DNA from: Fimbriimonadaceae bacterium
Lineage (GTDB): Bacteria; Armatimonadota; Fimbriimonadia; Fimbriimonadales; Fimbriimonadaceae
DNA length: 64,000 nt
Reading direction: 5' to 3'
Assembly (NCBI GenBank): GCA_022843485.1
Contig: JALHNM010000001.1
Coordinates: forward strand, 310,001 to 374,000
Positions 36,180-44,006 of the stretch are shown in pieces. Every line of letters starts with the position of its first letter. Within the stretch, counting starts at the first letter, position 1. A model generated the notes under the pieces. The model saw nothing but the letters and a program-made list of their open reading frames with translations. It was not told the origin of the DNA and searched no databases. A program made the position numbers and the translations under genes.

Positions 36180-36638
36180 ATGGCCAGCACTCCCCACGCA
36201 CACCACGTCACGCCGATCCCAGTCCTGTTGCGGACGTTCTTCCTGCTCCTCGGGCTGATGCTGCTGACGATCTTCGCCGCCCAAGCCCCGTACTGGTTCC
36301 CGGGCATGTTCGGCTGGATGATCCCTTACTGGCCGCTTACCAACGCGATCGCCCTTGCCATCGCCATTGCGAAGGCCGTCCTCGTGATCTCGATCTTCAT
36401 GGGGGTCAAGTACACGACGAACCTTGTCAAGCTGTATGCGATAGGCGGGTTCGTATGGTTCCTGCTCCTCTACGTCATGCTCGTCGACTACGTGAGCCGC
36501 CCGTGGGAGCCGGTTCGCGGGTGGGAAGCGGTGCCGTCGAGCGGCCTCCCGCGCAGCAAAGAGAGCGATGGTGGGGTCCCGTACCCGCAGTTCCCTGCGC
36601 CGAAGGGCAAGGATGGGCACGAAGCGGGGAGCCACTAG
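36180..36638 (+). CDS. coxD: Cytochrome c oxidase subunit IV, prokaryotic type
   Basis: A 152-residue protein with three hydrophobic segments (LLRTFFLLLGLMLLTIFAA, LTNAIALAIAIAKAVLVISIFMGV and LYAIGGFVWFLLLYVMLVDYVS). The middle segment with KAVLVISIFMG is typical of COX4_pro proteins. A hydrophilic C-terminal tail of about 40 residues is longer than in most relatives. ATG three bases after the coxC stop. It is the last gene of the respiratory block; the next gene is on the other strand. Confidence 0.85.
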   Translation: MASTPHAHHVTPIPVLLRTFFLLLGLMLLTIFAAQAPYWFPGMFGWMIPYWPLTNAIALAIAIAKAVLVISIFMGVKYTTNLVKLYAIGGFVWFLLLYVMLVDYVSRPWEPVRGWEAVPSSGLPRSKESDGGVPYPQFPAPKGKDGHEAGSH

Positions 36639-36644
36639 CCGGGG

Positions 36645-37289
36645 CTAATCCGGGGGTGCATTCGAAAGGCTCCTAAGCTCCCCCTCCACCCAGCCGAGGA
36701 TCTCGTCGTCGGTAGCTCCCGGCTCGAAAGTGCGGGGCAGACCCCATTGCACCGAGGTGGGACGCCCCGACCATTGAGGCGTCATTTTCGGATACGGCAT
36801 GACGCCCTCGGTACCGCGGAGGCCGACGCAGACGCATGTGGCCCCCGTCCGTCTCACGAGCAGGGCGACCCCCCTCGAGAGCGGCAACAGTCGACCGTCC
36901 GGGCTGAGGCGCCCCTCCGGGAACACGCCGACCGCGTGACCCTTTTCGAGAAGGTGGATCGCCCGCTTCAGGGCCTCCCGATCCGGCGAGCTCTGGGTCA
37001 CCGGGAACGCTCGCCACCAGTTCGTCAGCCAGCCGATCACCGGGAGCCGGAAAAGGTCGCGCCGGGCCATGAAGTTGATGAGCCGCGGCGAGGAGTACTG
37101 TACGATCACCGGGTCCGTGTTCGAAAGATGGTTCGAAAGCACGATCAGCGGGCCGTTCCGTGGGACGCTCCGCCAGCCCCGGACTCGGAGCAAGGAGCCG
37201 AACGTCATGAACAGTCCGAAGACCACGGCCCGCTGAAGCGGGACCGTGACCCGGAGCGAGAGAGGGTGTGTATATCTAGGGTCGGGCAT
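36645..37289 (-). CDS. plsC: 1-acyl-sn-glycerol-3-phosphate acyltransferase (PlsC family)
   Basis: A 214-residue acyltransferase. SNHLSNTDP is the catalytic NHx4D motif, FPEGRLSPDG the glycerol-phosphate binding block and VCVGLRGTEGVMP the fourth motif. A hydrophobic N-terminal stretch (RAVVFGLFMTFGSLL) attaches it to the membrane. It would acylate lysophosphatidate to phosphatidate. The start overlaps the end of purN by 14 bases, so the two genes are co-transcribed. Confidence 0.85.
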   Translation of the reverse strand: MPDPRYTHPLSLRVTVPLQRAVVFGLFMTFGSLLRVRGWRSVPRNGPLIVLSNHLSNTDPVIVQYSSPRLINFMARRDLFRLPVIGWLTNWWRAFPVTQSSPDREALKRAIHLLEKGHAVGVFPEGRLSPDGRLLPLSRGVALLVRRTGATCVCVGLRGTEGVMPYPKMTPQWSGRPTSVQWGLPRTFEPGATDDEILGWVEGELRSLSNAPPD

Positions 37290-37872
37290 AGCGTCTCACA
37301 ACACTCTCCAAAGCCTCTGGGTAAGCCTCGTGTTCGAGTTCTAACACCCTAGCGGAGAGTGACTCCACCGTGTCGTCGTCCATCACCGGACAGCGCTTCT
37401 GGATCAAGGTCGCACCTTCGTCGTAGGCTTCCGTCACGAGGTGCACGGTACAGCCGGTCTCCGTCTCCCCTGCAGCGAGGACCGCCTCCTGGACGTGGGC
37501 TCCGTACATCCCTCTCCCACCGAACTTCGGCAGAAGCGCCGGGTGGACATTGAGTGTCCGGCCGCGGTACGCCTCGACGACCTCGACCGGGAGCAGCGTC
37601 ATGTAGCCAGCCAGGCAGACGATCTCGACCCGGGCCGTGGCCAAGGCCGAAAGGAGCCGCTGCGCGTACCCCGCCTCCCGCGGGTCCAGCTGGAGGGTAT
37701 CGACCCCGAGCTCCCTGGCGCTGGCTTCGGCGGGGGTCCCTCCCGCCGGCACGACGACTAAGACCACCTCGGCCGAGCCCACCCGTCCGTCGCGAGTCGC
37801 TGCTATCAAGTTGGCCATATTCGAGCCGCGCCCCCGTTTTCCGGTAAGGATAGCGACCCGGACACTGGACAT
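37276..37872 (-). CDS. purN: Phosphoribosylglycinamide formyltransferase
   Basis: A 198-residue formyltransferase of purine synthesis that uses 10-formyl-tetrahydrofolate. VAILTGKRGRGSNMANLI is the phosphate-binding loop, LNVHPALLPKFGG has the catalytic Asn-x-His, and VTEAYDEGATLIQ the catalytic aspartate. ATG 37872 is preferred because the 24-residue extension from 37944 is not family-like. It is the first gene before plsC. Confidence 0.92.
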   Translation of the reverse strand: MSSVRVAILTGKRGRGSNMANLIAATRDGRVGSAEVVLVVVPAGGTPAEASARELGVDTLQLDPREAGYAQRLLSALATARVEIVCLAGYMTLLPVEVVEAYRGRTLNVHPALLPKFGGRGMYGAHVQEAVLAAGETETGCTVHLVTEAYDEGATLIQKRCPVMDDDTVESLSARVLELEHEAYPEALESVVRRYARP

Positions 37873-37958
37873 CGCGTGCGGTTTACCCGATTCCTTTGCT
37901 GGCTTCGCGTCCAGGCTCGCCAACGGCACGGGGTCTGCGGTCAAAACTCCTCGAGGCC

Positions 37959-38228
37959 ATGGTTCTCCCCGTCCTGATCCCCTCTCCCGTCCCTATCCAG
38001 CCCGCGACGCTCGTCGCGATCGATCGAAAGGAGACTTACGCCGGGCGCCTCGGCCGTCGGGTGGCCGAGACGTGGACGGTCGAGGCCAACGGGTCCCTCC
38101 GGACGCTCAAGGTCGCGCCGTACCACACCCAGGTGCGCCGCACGCCGCGGTTCGTTGCAGGCGACTTGGTCTGGATCCCGTCGTCGGCCGCCCGCCTCAC
38201 GCTCGGCCAGGTCCGGCGGGCCCGCTAA
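37959..38228 (+). CDS. Hypothetical 89-residue protein
   Basis: A short frame on the plus strand facing two minus-strand neighbours. The product would have a hydrophobic start (VLPVLIPSPVPIQPATLVAI) and a compact basic, strand-rich remainder (GRRVAETWTVEANGSLRTLKVAPYHTQVRRTPRFVAGDLVWIP). The composition looks protein-like and no competing frame covers it, but no ribosome site or family match is clear. A start at 37896 is also open. Its stop overlaps the convergent gene by four bases. Confidence 0.4.
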   Translation: MVLPVLIPSPVPIQPATLVAIDRKETYAGRLGRRVAETWTVEANGSLRTLKVAPYHTQVRRTPRFVAGDLVWIPSSAARLTLGQVRRAR

Positions 38229-38845
38229 AGGCGCACGGCGAAGCTGAGCCCGATGAAGTGGCCCGCCTCGGCGGATCGGTCGTTCGGGGCGCTGTAGCCG
38301 ACGGACCCGGTCAGGCCGTCTACCCCGGGGATCGCCACGAAGGCCCCCGCGGAGACCGCGCCCGAGCCGCCGCTCGTGTAGTCCATAGCCAAGGTCAGCC
38401 CAGGAAGGGCCTCGGCGTCGAACCCGAAGAACCCCCGGCTGATGTCCTCACGCATCCAGCCGACGTGCACCCTCGCCCGCCCGAACCCTGCTCGACCGAC
38501 GACGAACGGCGTACTCTGTTGGCCCTGAACCCCGAGCGCCCCGAGGCTCAGCGCGAAGTCCCCGTCACCCCCGGCCGTCCAAACCTGGGCCTTCGCCGCC
38601 CAGCGCACAGTCCCGAGAAAGTCCGTGTCGAACCCGATCTCGAGGCGGTCGGTGACCCCGTAAACGAGCGTCGCCGAGTGGCTGTAAGGACGGTCCGGGT
38701 CGAGGCCGACCCCGTCTGCCTGGTACCCGATCTCCAACTCGCCCTCGCCCAATGTGTCGGCGACCGGGACCGTGACGAGTGAGGTCACCTGCCCCCAAGC
38801 CGCCGCCGTAGCGAGCACGAACACGCTTGCAAACACCCCCCTCAT
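38225..38845 (-). CDS. Predicted outer-membrane beta-barrel protein
   Basis: A 206-residue exported protein. ATG 38845 leads into a signal peptide (GVFASVFVLATAAAWGQ); the longer frame upstream overlaps csoR antisense and is rejected. The mature part is built of alternating strands such as LEIGYQADGVGLD, ATLVYGVTDRLEIGFDTDFLG, FALSLGALGVQG and AGHFIGLSFAVRL, with the terminal aromatic-hydrophobic pattern of a small barrel. No family name recognised. It is divergent from the copper regulator csoR, about 90 bases from its operator. Confidence 0.65.
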   Translation of the reverse strand: MRGVFASVFVLATAAAWGQVTSLVTVPVADTLGEGELEIGYQADGVGLDPDRPYSHSATLVYGVTDRLEIGFDTDFLGTVRWAAKAQVWTAGGDGDFALSLGALGVQGQQSTPFVVGRAGFGRARVHVGWMREDISRGFFGFDAEALPGLTLAMDYTSGGSGAVSAGAFVAIPGVDGLTGSVGYSAPNDRSAEAGHFIGLSFAVRL

Positions 38846-38933
38846 CGATCCCCGTACGGACCATTCCGCAACCCTGCTGGCTCGGCGCCCGCAAGTCCAC
38901 CGGACATGGGGGCCCAAGGGGTGATATCTCGCG

Positions 38934-38952
38934 ATACCCATCCGGGTATAAA
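38934..38952 (+). promoter_or_regulatory. CsoR-type operator and -10 before csoR
   Basis: ATACCC and GGGTAT flank ATCC (38934-38949), the GC-rich palindrome with TA ends used by CsoR repressors. TATAAA (38947-38952) overlaps its right end as a -10, leaving about 7 bases to the ATG at 38960. Copper release of CsoR would open the promoter. Confidence 0.75.
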
Positions 38953-38959
38953 GGAGTTC

Positions 38960-39250
38960 ATGCGCAGTTCGGCCAAGACTCGGGTCGACCGGAGGCTGGC
39001 CCGTCTTGAGGGGCAGATCCGGGGCCTGAGGCGGATGCTCGATGAGGACGCCTACTGCATCGACGTCTTGACCCAGGTCGCCGCCGCCCGCTCCGCTTTG
39101 AACCAGGTCGCAGCCGAGATCGCTGCGAGCCACGTCCAGACGTGCCTGCTCAGCCGCGACTCAGAAGAGAGTCACGGTCGGGCCCGGGACGTGAGTGCCG
39201 AGGAGGCGTTCGAAGAGCTTCGAGAGACCCTGTCGAGACTGATGGCCTAA
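38960..39250 (+). CDS. csoR: Copper-sensing repressor, CsoR family
   Basis: A 96-residue all-helical DUF156/CsoR protein. The Cu(I) ligands are C33, H58 and C62 in AYCIDVL and ASHVQTCLL, the x-C-H-C set that separates copper sensors from formaldehyde or nickel ones. RVDRRLARLEGQIRGLRRML is the conserved DNA-contact helix. ATG 38960 has AAGGAG eight bases upstream. It precedes copZ and copA, and the same palindrome stands before both csoR and copZ, so it controls the whole module. Confidence 0.93.
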   Translation: MRSSAKTRVDRRLARLEGQIRGLRRMLDEDAYCIDVLTQVAAARSALNQVAAEIAASHVQTCLLSRDSEESHGRARDVSAEEAFEELRETLSRLMA

Positions 39251-39263
39251 GGTGATCCCCGAC

Positions 39264-39283
39264 TATACCCATGGGGGTATAAT
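39264..39283 (+). promoter_or_regulatory. CsoR-type operator and -10 before copZ
   Basis: TATACCC (39264-39270) and GGGTATA (39275-39281) form a perfect palindrome around ATGG. The consensus -10 TATAAT (39278-39283) overlaps it. It matches the palindrome in front of csoR in core and spacing. Confidence 0.8.
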
Positions 39284-39298
39284 CAGAAAGGAGGCTTG

Positions 39299-39514
39299 AT
39301 GAACGAACCCACCACCCACTCCCTCGACGTCCAGGGCATGTCCTGTTCCCACTGCGTCCGTGCCGTCCGCGAGGCCGCCATGACCGTCCCAGGTGTCACC
39401 GAGGCGACCGTCGACCTCGAGTCGGCCCGGGCCTCCGTCACCGGCGAAGGGGTCGATACGCTGGCCCTGATCGCCGCGATCGAGGCGGAAGGGTATCGGG
39501 CGCGGCTCGCCTAG
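39299..39514 (+). CDS. copZ: Copper chaperone, heavy-metal-associated domain
   Basis: A 71-residue ferredoxin-like HMA domain with the Cu(I) motif GMSCSHC (C16, C19). The remainder shows the normal pattern, VPGVTEATVDLESARASVTGEG. It carries copper to CopA. ATG 39299 is preferred over TTG 39296 and lies four bases after AAGGAGG. Its stop is immediately followed by the copA start. Confidence 0.93.
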   Translation: MNEPTTHSLDVQGMSCSHCVRAVREAAMTVPGVTEATVDLESARASVTGEGVDTLALIAAIEAEGYRARLA

Positions 39515-41692
39515 GTGAGCACCGTGCCCGGATCGCGCCCCGCTGACACCACGAGCGAGCTCTCGATAGGCGGGATGTCGTGCGCGGCTTGCGTCGGCCG
39601 CGTCGAGCGGGCGCTCGCCCGGACGCCAGGCGTGCACTCCGCCCAGGTCAGCTTCGCGACCCACACCGCGACGGTCGTCCACGCCGCCGAGGTCACCCTG
39701 TCGGGCCTCGTCGCAGGGGTCGAGAAAGCCGGGTACACCGCCGCCCCTGTCACCCCCACGCAGGAACGGTCTTCTGACGAACCCGCGACCGCCGACCTGT
39801 GGCTTGCCGCTGCCCTCACGGTCCCGATTGTCGCGGTATCGATGGCCGTCCATCCCCGTCCCGGCTGGATGAACGTGGGCCTTCTGCTGCTCGCCACCCC
39901 CGTCGTCTTCTGGGCGGGGCGAGGGTTCCTGGTCCGTGGCGCCAAGACCCTGCGCCAAGGCACGGCGACGATGGACACGCTCATCGCGCTCGGGGCGCTC
40001 GCGGGGTGGGGCTACAGCGTCTATGGCCTGCTCGCCTACCCGCCGGGCTCCCACCACCAGTCAGAGCACATCTACTTCGAGGTTTCGGCGACCATCGTGA
40101 CCCTGATCCTCCTCGGCCGTTACCTCGAGGCGAGGGCCAAGGCCCGGATGTCCGGGGCGATCGAGCGCTTGGTCGGGCTTGTCCCGAGGACGGCGCTCCT
40201 CCGAAACGAGGACGGAGCCGAGACAGACGTCCCGATCGTCTCGATCCGCCCCGGCGACGTGCTTCGGCTCCGGCCAGGCGAGCGGGTGGCCGTCGATGGG
40301 AGCGCCGTGGACGGGGTCAGCCACATCGACGAATCGATGCTCACCGGCGAGCCGATGCCGGTCGAGAAGCGGCGGGGCGACCCCGTCGTCGCGGGCACGC
40401 TCAACACGACCGGCTCGCTGCTCTACCGCGCCGAGCGGGTGGGCGAACAGACCGAGCTCGCCCGGATCGTCCGCCTCGTCCGCCACGCCCAGGGCTCGAG
40501 GGCCCCGATGCAACGCCTGGCCGACCGGGTCTCCGCGGTGTTCGTTCCGGCGGTGGTGGCCGTCGCCCTCGTGACCCTTCTCGTCAACCTCGCCGTGACG
40601 CGGGACCTGGATACCGCCGTACTGAGGGCGGTTGCAGTGCTCGTCGTGGCCTGTCCCTGTGCCCTCGGACTCGCGACTCCGACCGCGCTCATGGTCGGCA
40701 CGGGCCGCGGCGCTGAACTCGGCGTGCTCGTCAAGGACGGCGAGGCGCTCGAAAGGGCCGGGTCGGTGCGCACGGTGCTGCTCGACAAGACCGGCACGCT
40801 TACGGTCGGCAAGCCCCGGCTCACCGACGTCCACCCCCTCGCTGACCTCACGCCCGACGAGGCCCTCGCCCTCGCCGCCTCCCTCGAAGCCCTGAGCGAG
40901 CACCCCCTCGCCGCCGCCGTGACCCAGGCTGCCTTGGACCGAGGCCTTGCACTCCACCCCGTGACCGGGTTCGCCGCCGAGCGCGGCCTCGGCGTGAGCG
41001 GGACCGTGGACGGCAAGCGGCTCGATATCGCCACCGCCCTGGACGAGCCGACCGGGGTGGCCGAACGCCTTCGAAGAGAGGGCAAGACCGTCTTCGCCCT
41101 GCTCGAGGAAGGTCGGGCCCTGGCCCTGTTCGCGGCGGCCGACGTGGTGGAGCCTCGGAGCCGGGAGGCCGTCGCCGCGCTCCGGCGGCTCGGCGTCGAG
41201 CCCGTCATGGTTACCGGCGACCACGCCCAGGCGGCCCAGTCGGTCGCCCGAGAGGTCGGCATCGACCGCGTGGAAGCCGGAGTGCGACCGGAGGGCAAGG
41301 CCGCACTCGTCGGCCACTACCGTGAACGAGGCCCGGTCGCGATGGTGGGAGACGGGATCAACGACGCCCCCGCCCTCGCCGCCGCCGACCTGGGCGTCGC
41401 CATGGGCCACGGCACCGACGTGGCGATGGAGACGGCGGGCGTCACGCTCGTGCGGCCGGACCTCCGCAGGGTCGCCACCGCGATCGCCCTTTCGCGGGCC
41501 ACGCTCCGGACCATCCGCGCCAACCTGTTCTGGGCGTTCGTCTACAACGTCCTGATGATCCCGCTCGCGGCCGTGGGGCTGCTCAACCCGATGCTGGCCG
41601 CCGGTGCTATGGCGCTGAGCAGTGTGTCCGTCGTGACGAACTCCCTCCGCCTCCGGGGCTTCCGACCCCCGGCCGAGGAGGCCGGGCCATGA
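39515..41692 (+). CDS. copA: Copper-translocating P1B-type ATPase
   Basis: A 725-residue pump with one N-terminal HMA domain (GMSCAAC), eight predicted membrane helices, and all key motifs: TGEP in the actuator domain, [13 protein letters not shown] for the metal channel, DKTGTLT with the phosphorylated aspartate, SEHPL for the nucleotide domain and [20 protein letters not shown]. NxxxxxxYN-like and [16 protein letters not shown] at the end are the PIB-1 copper signature. It exports Cu(I). The start is GTG on the base after the copZ stop. It ends seven bases from the convergent tRNA-Sec gene. Confidence 0.95.
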   Translation: MSTVPGSRPADTTSELSIGGMSCAACVGRVERALARTPGVHSAQVSFATHTATVVHAAEVTLSGLVAGVEKAGYTAAPVTPTQERSSDEPATADLWLAAALTVPIVAVSMAVHPRPGWMNVGLLLLATPVVFWAGRGFLVRGAKTLRQGTATMDTLIALGALAGWGYSVYGLLAYPPGSHHQSEHIYFEVSATIVTLILLGRYLEARAKARMSGAIERLVGLVPRTALLRNEDGAETDVPIVSIRPGDVLRLRPGERVAVDGSAVDGVSHIDESMLTGEPMPVEKRRGDPVVAGTLNTTGSLLYRAERVGEQTELARIVRLVRHAQGSRAPMQRLADRVSAVFVPAVVAVALVTLLVNLAVTRDLDTAVLRAVAVLVVACPCALGLATPTALMVGTGRGAELGVLVKDGEALERAGSVRTVLLDKTGTLTVGKPRLTDVHPLADLTPDEALALAASLEALSEHPLAAAVTQAALDRGLALHPVTGFAAERGLGVSGTVDGKRLDIATALDEPTGVAERLRREGKTVFALLEEGRALALFAAADVVEPRSREAVAALRRLGVEPVMVTGDHAQAAQSVAREVGIDRVEAGVRPEGKAALVGHYRERGPVAMVGDGINDAPALAAADLGVAMGHGTDVAMETAGVTLVRPDLRRVATAIALSRATLRTIRANLFWAFVYNVLMIPLAAVGLLNPMLAAGAMALSSVSVVTNSLRLRGFRPPAEEAGP

Positions 41693-41698
41693 GGGGGG

Positions 41699-41792
41699 TG
41701 GCGGGAACGTGTGGGAGTCGAACCCACCCGACGCCCAAAGACGTCACGACGGTTTTGAAGACCGCGGGGCACACCGGCACCCATGCGCTCCC
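41699..41792 (-). tRNA. selC: tRNA-Sec(UCA)
   Basis: A 94-base gene with features of selenocysteine tRNA. The anticodon loop CTTCAAA gives UCA, reading UGA. The D stem can form six pairs (GGGTGC with GTGCCC) around a 4-base loop. The variable arm is long (GACG pairing with CGTC). The discriminator is G73 and CCA is encoded (41699-41701). The acceptor is GGGAGCG paired with CGTTCCC, with C8-A as a weak eighth position. T arm GTGGG-TTCGACT-CCCAC. This means the genome decodes some UGA as selenocysteine; no selenoprotein was found in this window. Confidence 0.9.
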
Positions 41793-41849
41793 GAATCCAA
41801 CCATTATACCGAGGCTGCAGGCCCTCTCCGAAGCAATGGACGATCACTC

Positions 41850-42272
41850 ATGAAGCTCACTATCGATTGGCAAGGCGACGTTCGGTTCGTCGCCCAGACC
41901 CCGACGTCTCACACCGTGACCCTCGACGGCTACCCCCTGGACGGACAGCCCAGCGCCGGCCCGACCCCCATGGAAATGCTCCTCGCGAGCGTCGGGGCGT
42001 GCACCGCCATGGACGTCGTCTCGATTCTGAAGAAGAAGCGCCAGAACGTGACCGGTTACCGCATCGAGGTGACCGGCGAGCGCGGGCCGGAGGGGGTCTT
42101 CCCGCGGCCGTTCGTCAAGGTCACGGTTAACCACATCGTCGTCGGGGAGGGCCTGGACCCGGTCGCCGTCGAGCGGGCCATCGAACTCAGCGACACGAAG
42201 TACTGCTCCGTGGCCGCGACCCTGCGGGACTCTCCCGAAATCGTCTCGACCTGGTCGGTCGAGGGGGCCTAA
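41850..42272 (+). CDS. OsmC-family peroxiredoxin-like protein
   Basis: A 140-residue OsmC/Ohr-fold protein of the YhfA-like branch. GPTPMEMLLASVGACTAMDVVSILKKKRQ holds the first redox cysteine, and ELSDTKYCSVAATLRD the second, the usual pair for thiol peroxidase activity. ATG 41850 is chosen because the frame upstream runs into the tRNA gene. It stands alone; a strong bidirectional hairpin terminator follows. Confidence 0.88.
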   Translation: MKLTIDWQGDVRFVAQTPTSHTVTLDGYPLDGQPSAGPTPMEMLLASVGACTAMDVVSILKKKRQNVTGYRIEVTGERGPEGVFPRPFVKVTVNHIVVGEGLDPVAVERAIELSDTKYCSVAATLRDSPEIVSTWSVEGA

Positions 42273-42275
42273 CGA

Positions 42276-42307
42276 GGTCGGGGGTGGCACTAGAGCCACC
42301 CCCGACC
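42276..42307. terminator. Bidirectional terminator between osmC-like and wza-like genes
   Basis: A perfect 13-bp stem, GGTCGGGGGTGGC with its complement around the 6-base loop ACTAGA, lies between convergent genes ending at 42272 and 42329. Confidence 0.8.
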
Positions 42308-42328
42308 AGACCTCGATCCCGACGCGCG

Positions 42329-43261
42329 CTACCGGCCGCCGAAGAGGTCGATGCCGAACCGGTCGAGCACGAAGACCGCGTTGGAGATCGCGCCGAGGAC
42401 CTCGAAGTTGAAGTTCCCGTTGTTCGGGACGAAAATGATGTCGCCCTGTTGCAGCCGGATGTTCTGGGCCGAGTCGCCTTTGCGGACGAAGGCCACGATA
42501 TCGCATTGAATCCGGACGAACTCGTTCTCGGACCCTTGCTTCTGCCGCAGCACGAGGACACGGCTCAAGCGGGACCGGTTCTGGATCTCACCGTTGGCGA
42601 GGGTGATCGCGTCGATGAGCCTCATCCCCTCCGTGAACCCTTGCGGCCCGGGGCTCCGAACTTCCCCAAGGACGCGGATGAAGCTGCCTTCTTGGGTCGG
42701 GATCGAGATGACGTCGCCGTCCTCGAGTTCGTAGTTCTGGGTCGGGTTCCCCTCGAGGACGAGCGCACGAAGGTCCAGCGGGATCCACTCGTTCCAATCG
42801 CGGCGGCGGAACTTGGCCCGGCGGAGGTCTGCACCCTGGCCCACTGTCCCGGCGATGCTCACCAGGTTCAAGACCCGGTCCCCAGGACGCATATCGTACG
42901 TGTTCGGGCGCTCGAGCGGGCCAGTGATCGTTGCCCGCAAAGGACGGAGCCGGACGAGCGCGATCGAGACGATCGGGCGGCGGAGCCGAAGCTTCGTCTG
43001 GTAGAGGTCGAAGAGGTCTTGTTCGAGCTCGGTGGTGGTCTTGCCCGCCGCCCGCACGAGTCCCACGAACGGCGCGGTGATGTTGCCGTCCGGCGTGATC
43101 ACGAGTTCCGCCGCGATCTGCGTCTCGTCGAAGACTTGAAGCCGGATGATGTCCTCGGGCTTCATCCGGTAGGGCGCCGATTGCTTCTGAGGCTGCGCCA
43201 AACCGGGCAGCGCCGCCACGAGCACCAATAGCAGGGTTAGAACCGTTCGAAGTCTCACCAT
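42329..43261 (-). CDS. Polysaccharide export protein, Wza-like with SLBB domains
   Basis: A 310-residue exported protein. A signal peptide (TVLTLLLVLVAALPGLAQ) is followed by the Poly_export domain (YRMKPEDIIRLQVFDETQIAAELVITPDGNITAPFVGLV), then two SLBB-like units (ATITGPLERPNTYDMRPGDRVLNLVSIAGTV and VRVLGEVRSPGPQGFTEGMRLIDAITLANG). The lipobox cysteine of Wza is absent. It would form a periplasmic or outer-membrane part of an exopolysaccharide conduit. TATAAT lies on this strand at 43301-43306, about 40 bases upstream. No Wzc or Wzy gene is near. Confidence 0.88.
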   Translation of the reverse strand: MVRLRTVLTLLLVLVAALPGLAQPQKQSAPYRMKPEDIIRLQVFDETQIAAELVITPDGNITAPFVGLVRAAGKTTTELEQDLFDLYQTKLRLRRPIVSIALVRLRPLRATITGPLERPNTYDMRPGDRVLNLVSIAGTVGQGADLRRAKFRRRDWNEWIPLDLRALVLEGNPTQNYELEDGDVISIPTQEGSFIRVLGEVRSPGPQGFTEGMRLIDAITLANGEIQNRSRLSRVLVLRQKQGSENEFVRIQCDIVAFVRKGDSAQNIRLQQGDIIFVPNNGNFNFEVLGAISNAVFVLDRFGIDLFGGR

Positions 43262-43325
43262 GTCCGCCTCCGTGCGTTCACGGACCGATCGTCACGCACC
43301 ATTATACACCTCGCATTATCGGCCC

Positions 43326-44006
43326 CTAGGATCGTTTCCTCCTCCCCTCTAGGACGATTGTGAACTCACCTTTCCGAGGGACCTCGCTGTCGGAGGGGGT
43401 CTCGGGCGTCTGACCGCGCCAGACTTGCTGGTGCAGTTTCGTGAGCTCCCGGCACAGGGCGTACCGCCGCTGGCCCAGCGCCTCTCCCGCGGCCGTGAGC
43501 GTCGCCACGATGCGGTGGGGGGATTCGAAGAGCACCAGGGTCAGAGCCGACTCCGCGAACGGCGCGAGGGTCTCCTTCGCCGGGCCTGGCTTCCGCGGCA
43601 GGAAACCGAGAAACGCGAACCTTTGTCCATAGAACCCGCTCAGCGCGAGGGCGGTCGTGACCGCGCTCGGCCCCGGAATGGAGTCGACCTCGTACCCGGC
43701 GTCCAGGCACAGGTCCACGAGATCTGTCCCCGGGTCGCTGACGACCGGGGTTCCCGCGTCGGTGAGCATGGCCACCGTGCGCCCTGCCTCGACCTCGCCC
43801 GCGTAAGCGCGGACCCGCTCCGGGGAGGTGTGGTCGTTGAGCGGACGCATCGGCCGATCGACGCCGAGGTGCGACTGGAGCCGCCCCGACACTCGGGTGT
43901 CCTCGACCAGCCACAGGTCCGCCTCAGCGAGCGCCTGCCGGGTGCGGTCGCTGAGGTCGCCGAGGTTGCCGATCGGCGTCGCCACGACGACGAGCCGCCC
44001 GGCCAC
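43326..44006 (-). CDS. rsmI: 16S rRNA (cytidine(1402)-2'-O)-methyltransferase
   Basis: A 226-residue SAM methyltransferase of the tetrapyrrole methylase fold. VVVATPIGNLGDLSDRTRQALAEADLWLVEDTRVSGRL and MLTDAGTPVVSDPG are the diagnostic RsmI blocks, and the later FLPRKPG stretch is also typical. It methylates the ribose of C1402 in the ribosomal P site. The GTG start directly follows the stop of the upstream chaperone gene with no gap, indicating one transcript. Confidence 0.92.
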   Translation of the reverse strand: MAGRLVVVATPIGNLGDLSDRTRQALAEADLWLVEDTRVSGRLQSHLGVDRPMRPLNDHTSPERVRAYAGEVEAGRTVAMLTDAGTPVVSDPGTDLVDLCLDAGYEVDSIPGPSAVTTALALSGFYGQRFAFLGFLPRKPGPAKETLAPFAESALTLVLFESPHRIVATLTAAGEALGQRRYALCRELTKLHQQVWRGQTPETPSDSEVPRKGEFTIVLEGRRKRS

